Source of the DNA: Candidatus Avelusimicrobium fimicolum
GTDB lineage: Bacteria > Elusimicrobiota > Elusimicrobia > Elusimicrobiales > Elusimicrobiaceae
Direction of reading: 5' to 3'
DNA length: 46,990 nucleotides
Assembly (NCBI GenBank): GCA_900541355.1
Contig: UQJU01000009.1
Span: 1-46,990 of the forward strand
This document shows, piece after piece, positions 41,683 to 46,990 of the stretch. The position numbers were made by a program, and so were the translations under genes. The notes under the pieces were generated by a model. The model saw only the letters and a program-made list of their open reading frames with translations. It made no database searches and was not told where the DNA came from. The first letter of the stretch is position 1, and each line of letters starts with the position of its first letter.

Positions 41683-42131
41683 TGTTTTTTGCCCTCCGGG
41701 TCCAACCCTGATGCTTTCAGGCGCGCTCTGTCCAAGCGCATAATGACGGCGCAGCCGCCGTCTTCCATATATTCGGTGGAAATAAGTTCCATTTGGCGGA
41801 TAACGCCCTCGGCGGACGAGTCAATCGTGCTGCCTACGGACACGGCATCTACCACTTGTATATTGGATTCCAAATTAGCGCCGTACAATACTTCCGTAGC
41901 CCGCTGATAGGCGTGGGCGATGGCGGCCTCGCGGCTCATAATGCGCCGCTGGGAGTCGCTTGTGTGATTGGGATTGGCGGCCCCAAATCCGCGCACCCAC
42001 AGATAATTATTATCTAAAAGGGTATCGTTAAAGGCAGGGGCAATCGCACCATTTTTGACGGCGGATTTCATTGTGCCCGCACAAGCGCACGCAAAAAGCG
42101 CGGCGGTGCAAAGCGTTAAAAGTTTCTTCAT
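41679..42131 (-). CDS. LPP20-family lipoprotein
   Basis: A 150-residue lipoprotein; signal peptide MKKLLTLCTAALFACACAG with a likely lipid-bearing cysteine at 15 or 17. The core resembles the LPP20 fold (SREAAIAHAYQRATEVLYGA, the helix after an initial strand). LPP20 proteins are outer-membrane lipoproteins of unknown function. It overlaps the FlgT-like gene by 4 bases and begins 3 bases after the DnaA-like gene. Its C-terminus (MRLDRARLKASGLDPEGKKQ) is basic. Confidence 0.72.
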   Translation of the reverse strand: MKKLLTLCTAALFACACAGTMKSAVKNGAIAPAFNDTLLDNNYLWVRGFGAANPNHTSDSQRRIMSREAAIAHAYQRATEVLYGANLESNIQVVDAVSVGSTIDSSAEGVIRQMELISTEYMEDGGCAVIMRLDRARLKASGLDPEGKKQ

Positions 42132-42134
42132 AAA

Positions 42135-45134
42135 TTACCTCAACAATTCGGAAATTACCTTTACATAAGTGCTGGGGGCTTTGGTATCTTCGTAATTGAT
42201 AATTCCACAGCGGATGAGCATAATTTCCAACATATGCGTAAGAATATCGTAGAAATTCTCGCGCACGGACGGGTCGCACACTTGGAGCGAGGGCCCTAAA
42301 ATGACCGCCCCTTTTAATTTTTTGTTATCGCATAAGTTGGCGATTTTAAAGGCGGAGGAAATAATGTTTTCCGTAGCATAAGAGGAGCGCACGGCAATAT
42401 CAAATCCGCCGGAAATACCCAACTCTTTGGCGCGCTGTTCCAGGCAGAACACCATCCAATTCATCAAATGGGAACTGTTTTGCGGGTAGAAGAAGCCAAT
42501 GCGGCCCCACTCGCCGTTGCCCACGGTGGATAAAGTGGTAATGCTTTCTATGTCGCGGGTTAAAATTTCGCTTGTGGCATCTTCGCCGTTGGTAGCCAGC
42601 AGTTTTTCAAAAATGGCGGCTTGGGACCGTTCCGATTCCGGCAGATTAGGAAACATTAAATTTTCCAATACTTTTAAGCGGCGGATGCTGCGCGTAACGG
42701 TGCCTAATGTCATATGGGCCCCGCCAAAGAAATCGGTTACTTGGGCATCGTTTAAATCTACTCCGTTTTCCAAGAGCATTTTTTTAACGATTTTTAAATG
42801 CGCGGAACCGCCCGCCGGCTTTAACTCCGAAATCCAACCGGAATCCAAGCGGAAGCGGATTAATTCTTCCAGTTTTTCCAAACTTTCCGGCGGGTATTTA
42901 GAAGTAATTACAATTTGCTTTTGCTCGCGCAGAAACTTGTTAAGTAAGTTGGAAATATGCACGCGGTTTTGCTCGTTAATGGCTAATAGATGGATATCGT
43001 CAATGAGGAGCACCTTTACGCTGCCCATAAACTTGTCAAATTTTTCAATGTTTCCTTCCATTACATAGCGTTGAATCCCGCGCGAAAGCCGCACGCCGTT
43101 GGTCAAAAAGATGTTCTCCTGTCCGAATTTTTTGGAGAACGCATATGCCATAGCGTTTAAAAAGTGCGTTTTGCCCGTACCCGTTGCACCGTGCAACACC
43201 AAGGGGTTGTAGAGTTTACCCGGGTTTTCAATGACGGAAATGGCTGTCGCGTGCGCAAAGCGGTTGACGGACATTACCATATTTTCAAGCGTGTAAGTGG
43301 GCACCAACGGTACTTCCAAGGGCCAATTATGCTTTTTGATTTCCGAGAGCGGAATTTCAATAGAGTGGTCAATGGTTTTGGTCTTTTCCAAAATAGTTTT
43401 GCCTGCTGCCGGTGCGGGCATAGCCGGTTTGGGCTGATGAACAGGCTGTTGTACCTGAGGCTGTTGCGGGCGCGGCTGCGGCATAGCCGGGGCCGGATGC
43501 ACCGGGGCAACAGGCGCGTGCGGCACAGGCGTATGGGCCGGTGCGGGAGTTGCCGGTTCGGTATTTAATTTGCGTCTAATGCGAAAAGTGGTTTTTTCTG
43601 CGTTATTTTCTTCCATAATAGATTCCCCCGGTTTTACCGGAACAAAAGGTGTTTGTACGGCCGGCGCGGCGGTCTGTTGCGGGCGCGGAGCCTGCGGTTG
43701 GACGGGAGCCTCGGGGCGCGGTTTGGGCGCGGCGGGCGGAACGGTTTGGTGGAACGACTTTTCGTACTGGTTTTGCATTAGTTCGGTGTTAATGGTCGTT
43801 TCCAAATGGAACGTTTTGTCCAACGAGTCTATTTTTTGTCCACGGATAGTAATTTCTGGCAAATCCTCGCCGTCCTCTGGCGGAGTTGCCTGTTCAATCA
43901 CAGGTGCGTGCGGCACGGTGTTAAGCAAATGTTCTTCTTCCGGAATTTGCCCGTGTATTGATTCTGCCAGTTCCACCGAGGCCTCCTCCGGCGCAGGTCC
44001 TAAATTAAGGGGCTCGTCATCATCAGGGCGAACGGTGGATTTTTCTATATTTTCAAAGGGGTCTGCCACAGACGGATGGTCTGCGGGTTTGTTTAATAAA
44101 TCAACTGGATCCGGTGCTGTTTCTTCCTTAGCGGGAGAAACCTCGGCCGCAACAGGTTCTGTCGGTGCTGGCTCTGCCGGAATTTCCGGAACCGGTTTAG
44201 CAATTATTTCCGGTGCGAGTTGCTCTTCGGCGGAGTTTTCCGTCTGAACATTTTGCGGTTTCTCCGGGCGCACGGCGGCGTGAAGCGGAATGTCTATATC
44301 CGCATTTACCTCCGGCGCGGCAACCGTTTTGGCTTCTATACCCGGGGTAGGCGGCACGGTGTTAGCGTGCTTTACAAACCCTGTATCCTTTTGGGAAATT
44401 TGCCCGGTAACTTTGTTTAAATCGTCTAAATCAATAATGCAGGTTTGGTCCTTTATTTTCTGTTCAAAAACATTAAAAGATTCTTCCAAACTGTCTTTTC
44501 CGTCGGCTAGAATATTTATTTTTTGCTCGCGTTGCTGTTGGTTATTTTTAACTAATTTTTGGTTTTCCAAGTCCAAAAACATATCATACTTGGTTTCCGC
44601 CGAAAAGATATCCTCCAAGGGCATATTGTCTAGCATAGTGCCCTCCATATCTTTAATGAGCATATCTTTGTCGTTAATTGTCAGCGGTTCTTGCTCCGCG
44701 GCAGGTTTTTCGTCTTTGGGCATAGCAACGGCGTGCTGTTCCAAATTATCCGGCACAGGTGCGGCGGGCGGATTGGGTTTAAAGAAACTGTCCTCCGAAG
44801 CCACCTGGCTGACGGACCCGGATAAGTCCGTTTTCCCGTTAAACAGAGGGTCGCCCAACGCCCCGTCCGGCGCAAATTGGTTTACTTTGTTTATTTGAGC
44901 CACCCCTTCTTCGGTTGCCGTACGGATTTTGGACAAGGTATCCTCGTTTAAATCCATAGGCAACTCAAAGGAAAAATTAAATGGCGGCAGAGCCGTGGCG
45001 GACGCAGAAACATAACCCGCCAATTTTTTGGCGAGCAACTGCGCATCACGCTCCGTACCGTCCGTTACCAAAGTGTAACGGATGTTTTGCGTGGCTGGGT
45101 CTATACGGGAAAGGATATCCCAGTTGGTAATCAT
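42135..45134 (-). CDS. Large fusion protein: N-terminal domain, long disordered linker, DnaA-like AAA+ domain, novel C-terminal domain
   Basis: A 999-residue protein. Residues 1-90 form a small alpha/beta domain (NIRYTLVTDGTERDAQLLAK). About 90-610 is low-complexity, rich in Pro, Ala, Glu and Gln. The AAA+ domain (about 615-830) matches DnaA: Walker A GATGTGKTHFLNAM (Lys655), Walker B LLIDDIHLL (Asp712-713), ITSKYPPESLEKLEELIRFR with an Arg-finger-like Arg. Residues 830-999 (QNSSHLMNWMVFCLEQRA, FDIAVRSSYA) are not the DnaA domain IV helix-turn-helix. It is therefore not the replication initiator. Start 45134 follows GAGGAC and overlaps deoC by 4 bases; a start at 45161 is less likely. Confidence 0.75.
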   Translation of the reverse strand: MITNWDILSRIDPATQNIRYTLVTDGTERDAQLLAKKLAGYVSASATALPPFNFSFELPMDLNEDTLSKIRTATEEGVAQINKVNQFAPDGALGDPLFNGKTDLSGSVSQVASEDSFFKPNPPAAPVPDNLEQHAVAMPKDEKPAAEQEPLTINDKDMLIKDMEGTMLDNMPLEDIFSAETKYDMFLDLENQKLVKNNQQQREQKINILADGKDSLEESFNVFEQKIKDQTCIIDLDDLNKVTGQISQKDTGFVKHANTVPPTPGIEAKTVAAPEVNADIDIPLHAAVRPEKPQNVQTENSAEEQLAPEIIAKPVPEIPAEPAPTEPVAAEVSPAKEETAPDPVDLLNKPADHPSVADPFENIEKSTVRPDDDEPLNLGPAPEEASVELAESIHGQIPEEEHLLNTVPHAPVIEQATPPEDGEDLPEITIRGQKIDSLDKTFHLETTINTELMQNQYEKSFHQTVPPAAPKPRPEAPVQPQAPRPQQTAAPAVQTPFVPVKPGESIMEENNAEKTTFRIRRKLNTEPATPAPAHTPVPHAPVAPVHPAPAMPQPRPQQPQVQQPVHQPKPAMPAPAAGKTILEKTKTIDHSIEIPLSEIKKHNWPLEVPLVPTYTLENMVMSVNRFAHATAISVIENPGKLYNPLVLHGATGTGKTHFLNAMAYAFSKKFGQENIFLTNGVRLSRGIQRYVMEGNIEKFDKFMGSVKVLLIDDIHLLAINEQNRVHISNLLNKFLREQKQIVITSKYPPESLEKLEELIRFRLDSGWISELKPAGGSAHLKIVKKMLLENGVDLNDAQVTDFFGGAHMTLGTVTRSIRRLKVLENLMFPNLPESERSQAAIFEKLLATNGEDATSEILTRDIESITTLSTVGNGEWGRIGFFYPQNSSHLMNWMVFCLEQRAKELGISGGFDIAVRSSYATENIISSAFKIANLCDNKKLKGAVILGPSLQVCDPSVRENFYDILTHMLEIMLIRCGIINYEDTKAPSTYVKVISELLR

Positions 45135-45775
45135 TTGTCCTCTACAATTTTTACACCGCAACTGGCACCGATACGGGTAGCCCCTGCGGCGACCATAGCA
45201 TCAAAATCTTCGCGCGTACGTACCCCGCCGGAAGCCTTTACCTGCATATGGGCGGGAATAGATTTCTTCATCAAAGCCACATCCGCCGCTGTAGCGCCGC
45301 CCCCCGTAAAACCCGTAGAGGTTTTGACAAAGTCGGCCCCGGCTTGGGCGGAAATTTCGCACGCTTTTACTTTTTCGGCATCCGTCAGTTGGGAGGTTTC
45401 AATAATCACCTTTAAAATGTGCCCTTTGCAGGCCCCGCGGACGGACTGGATATCTTGCAAAACGGTGTCGTAATCTTTATCTTTGAGCGCGCCGATATTG
45501 ATAACCATATCAATTTCGTCGGCTCCGTTTTTGATAGCGTCTTGGGTTTCGTATGTCTTGACGGCGGTGGTGTTCGCCCCCAACGGGAAACCGATGACCG
45601 TGCATACTTTTACGTCCGATCCGGCCAAGAGTTCTTTGGCGTAAGGCACCCAAAACGGGTTGATGCAAACGCTGCAAAAGCCGTGCTTGCGTGCTTCGTC
45701 GCAAACGCGGAGAATATCCTCTTTCCCGGAAATCGGTTTTAAAATAGTGTGGTCAATCAGTTTAGCCAAGTTCAT
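45131..45775 (-). CDS. deoC: Deoxyribose-phosphate aldolase
   Basis: Cleaves 2-deoxyribose-5-phosphate to acetaldehyde and glyceraldehyde-3-phosphate. The 214-residue TIM barrel starts LIDHTILKPISGKED and includes the family motifs VCTVIGFPLGANTTAVKTYE, the Schiff-base lysine in HILKVIIETS and a conserved Lys in FVKTSTGF, with AHMQVKASGGVRTREDFDAM at the end. Its product glyceraldehyde-3-phosphate is the substrate of TpiA, the adjacent upstream gene (19 bases away). Overlaps the DnaA-like gene. Confidence 0.96.
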   Translation of the reverse strand: MNLAKLIDHTILKPISGKEDILRVCDEARKHGFCSVCINPFWVPYAKELLAGSDVKVCTVIGFPLGANTTAVKTYETQDAIKNGADEIDMVINIGALKDKDYDTVLQDIQSVRGACKGHILKVIIETSQLTDAEKVKACEISAQAGADFVKTSTGFTGGGATAADVALMKKSIPAHMQVKASGGVRTREDFDAMVAAGATRIGASCGVKIVEDK

Positions 45776-45794
45776 ACGAAACCCCTTTTAAATA

Positions 45795-46553
45795 TTATTT
45801 ATTGTAGTTGATAATGCGGGCGAATTTTTCCGCGACCAAAGACTGTCCGCCTACTAAGGCGCCGTCCACATCTTGTTTGGCCATAATTTCGTCCACGTTA
45901 GTATCTTTTACGCTGCCGCCGTACAAAATGCGGGTGGCACCGGCAAACGCGGCAGAGTAGGCTTTGCCCAAATAGGCGCGGATGGCGGCGTGTACTTCTT
46001 GCGCTTGGTCCGGCGTGGCGGTTTTGCCCGTGCCGATAGCCCAAACGGGTTCATAGGCGATAATAAGACCTTTTAATTGTTCTTCGGTAAAGCCGTTTAA
46101 GCCGTTTTTGAGTTGTTCTTCAATGACGGAAAGAGTTTTGCCGGCTTCGCGTTGTTCTAGTGTTTCGCCTACGCAGAAGATAACGGTCAAGCCGTGGCGC
46201 AAGGCGGCGGCTACTTTTTTGTTCAAAATCTCGTCGGTATCGCCGAAAACGCTTCTGCGTTCGCTGTGGCCGATTAAGGTATGGGTAGCGCCGGCATCTT
46301 TGGCTTGTACAGGGGAAACGGCACTCGTAAAGGCGCCTTTATCTTCCCAATGTACATCTTGTGCGGCTACTTTAATTTCGGACCCGTTGGCGAGTTCCGC
46401 CACTTTGGCGAGCGACGTATAAGACGGCGCAACGATAATTTCAACGTGGTTTTTATTCCCGGCTTTGGTAAGAGCAGTAATAAGGGCGGCAGATTCCGCG
46501 AGCGTATTGTGCATCTTCCAGTTTCCGGCAATGATAGGTGTTCTTTCGGTCAT
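45795..46553 (-). CDS. tpiA: Triosephosphate isomerase
   Basis: Interconverts dihydroxyacetone phosphate and glyceraldehyde-3-phosphate in glycolysis. The 252-residue barrel shows GNWKMHNTLAE (Asn, Lys), catalytic His in LIGHSERRSVFGD, catalytic Glu in IAYEPVWAIGTGKTATP and the phosphate loop ILYGGSVKDTN. First gene of the 13-gene minus-strand run, preceded by GAGG and a leader of about 50-80 bases containing a hairpin. Confidence 0.97.
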   Translation of the reverse strand: MTERTPIIAGNWKMHNTLAESAALITALTKAGNKNHVEIIVAPSYTSLAKVAELANGSEIKVAAQDVHWEDKGAFTSAVSPVQAKDAGATHTLIGHSERRSVFGDTDEILNKKVAAALRHGLTVIFCVGETLEQREAGKTLSVIEEQLKNGLNGFTEEQLKGLIIAYEPVWAIGTGKTATPDQAQEVHAAIRAYLGKAYSAAFAGATRILYGGSVKDTNVDEIMAKQDVDGALVGGQSLVAEKFARIINYNK

Positions 46554-46584
46554 TTTAATTCCTCTTTAAATACAAAATAGAACG

Positions 46585-46603
46585 CTCTCCCGCGTTGGGA
46601 GAG
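46585..46603 (-). promoter_or_regulatory. Leader hairpin upstream of tpiA
   Basis: Perfect 7-base stem CTCTCCC/GGGAGAG around GCGTT in the presumed tpiA leader. A TATGAT-like -10 box lies further upstream. It may stabilise or regulate the operon mRNA; no riboswitch class is recognised. Confidence 0.45.
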
Positions 46604-46777
46604 AAACTTCCTATTAAATACTATCATAAAGAAAGCGAAATGAAAAGGGGCGGCGGAATTAGTTGCGGCTAAATTAATGGTCCGCCTGAATTGCGGCCCA
46701 TACCGCTAGGCGGTACCCCGTAGAGTTTCTGTGAGGGAACTATTAATAGGTTTCAGGTGGTTTATATTGTAGTTGTC
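46604..46777. other. Intergenic stretch with secondary structure, no gene recognised
   Basis: Within the 437 bases after tpiA there is no convincing open reading frame. A GGCGGA/TCCGCC pair (about 46650-46685) encloses a TTAG/CTAA pair, and TACCGC-TAG-GCGGTA is a perfect short hairpin at 46701-46715. I recognise no RNA family. Confidence 0.4.
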
Positions 46778-46865
46778 GTCATCCTGGGCAGAGACCTTCC
46801 AGTATGACTTTTTAGACAACAACGAACTGCCCAAGATGTAGATTCTGAAACAAGTTCAGAATGAC
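46778..46865. repeat. Dispersed palindromic intergenic repeat
   Basis: An 88-base unit with near-inverted termini (GTCATCCTG and CAGAATGAC) and internal CTGGGCAG/CTGCCCAAG arms. Its complement begins GTCATTCTGAACTTGTTTCA, a sequence type seen in non-autonomous dispersed repeats of many bacteria. The apparent reading frame here gives the HSELVSES peptide, a known by-product of such repeats. 46866-46990 shows nothing further recognisable. Confidence 0.65.
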
Positions 46866-46990
46866 CCCCAATTTTTATAACGGCCTTTGTTTTATTTATG
46901 GTTGTTGTTTTGTTGGTTGCAACATTACAGAAAGCGTGTGGCTCCATTAGTCAAAAGAGGGGAAAAAGGTAAGCCGTCCGCAGGACTTAT

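Noticed and set aside
43570..44898. Long plus-strand open frames opposite the DnaA-like gene
   Set aside because: They mirror the Pro/Glu/Ala-rich linker, whose GC-rich codons lack stops on the other strand; the minus-strand protein has clear domains.
42135..45134. The DnaA-like protein as the chromosomal replication initiator
   Set aside because: Domain IV (the DnaA-box helix-turn-helix) is not seen, no dnaN, recF or gyrB neighbour is present, and no cluster of DnaA boxes was noticed nearby.
46762..46947. A 61-residue minus-strand open frame containing HSELVSES
   Set aside because: This peptide string is a recurrent by-product of dispersed palindromic repeats; there is no ribosome-binding site and the frame spans the repeat at 46778-46865.

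Overview
The window comes from a Gram-negative (diderm) bacterium with a compact genome. It carries LpxB and LptD for lipopolysaccharide, a LolC/E-LolD lipoprotein release system, and Pal-CpoB-TolB. My best guess at the lineage is a gut-associated Elusimicrobiota or a relative, based on general impression and the NfnAB-type flavin electron-bifurcating pair; I could not test this. No CRISPR array, insertion sequence or intact prophage is visible.

Layout. 1-1898 (minus): 3' truncated lpxB preceded by a Gfo/Idh/MocA dehydrogenase, a possible GnnA. 2010-4281 (plus): ndk, then two secondary genes whose catalytic residues look lost (an alpha/beta hydrolase and a GH3-like protein). 4349-4699 (minus): YtxH-like protein. 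4836-7080 (plus): NfnB-NfnA pair. 7192-8517 (minus): PIN-PhoH ATPase. 8642-11011 (plus): GH57/DUF3536 enzyme. 11076-15362 (minus): Sel1 protein, lolD, lolC/E, lysS. 15458-20725 (mostly plus): ankyrin protein, four tRNAs, a secreted protein with an ADP-ribosyltransferase-like C-terminus, and a C39-like peptidase coupled to an oligopeptide-binding lipoprotein. 20826-24156 (plus): three glycosyltransferases. 24140-25657 (minus): MurJ-like flippase. 25691-29951 (plus): gatB, then pal-cpoB-tolB.

30069-46553 (minus) is one unbroken run of 13 genes with gaps of at most about 60 bases and several 4-base ATGA overlaps: tpiA, deoC, a DnaA-like AAA+ fusion of about 1000 residues, an LPP20-like lipoprotein, a FlgT-like lipoprotein, comM-like, dprA, topA, xerC/D, a ROK kinase, lptD, tdk and an RDD membrane protein. 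It probably behaves as a superoperon joining central metabolism, DNA handling and envelope assembly.

Most worth a second look are the DnaA-like fusion with its two lipoproteins, the secreted ART-like protein, a recurring promoter geometry (-10 box, 6-7 bases, ATG, no Shine-Dalgarno) at five genes that implies leaderless mRNAs, and an initiator-type tRNA with C33 and an incomplete G-C anticodon stem.
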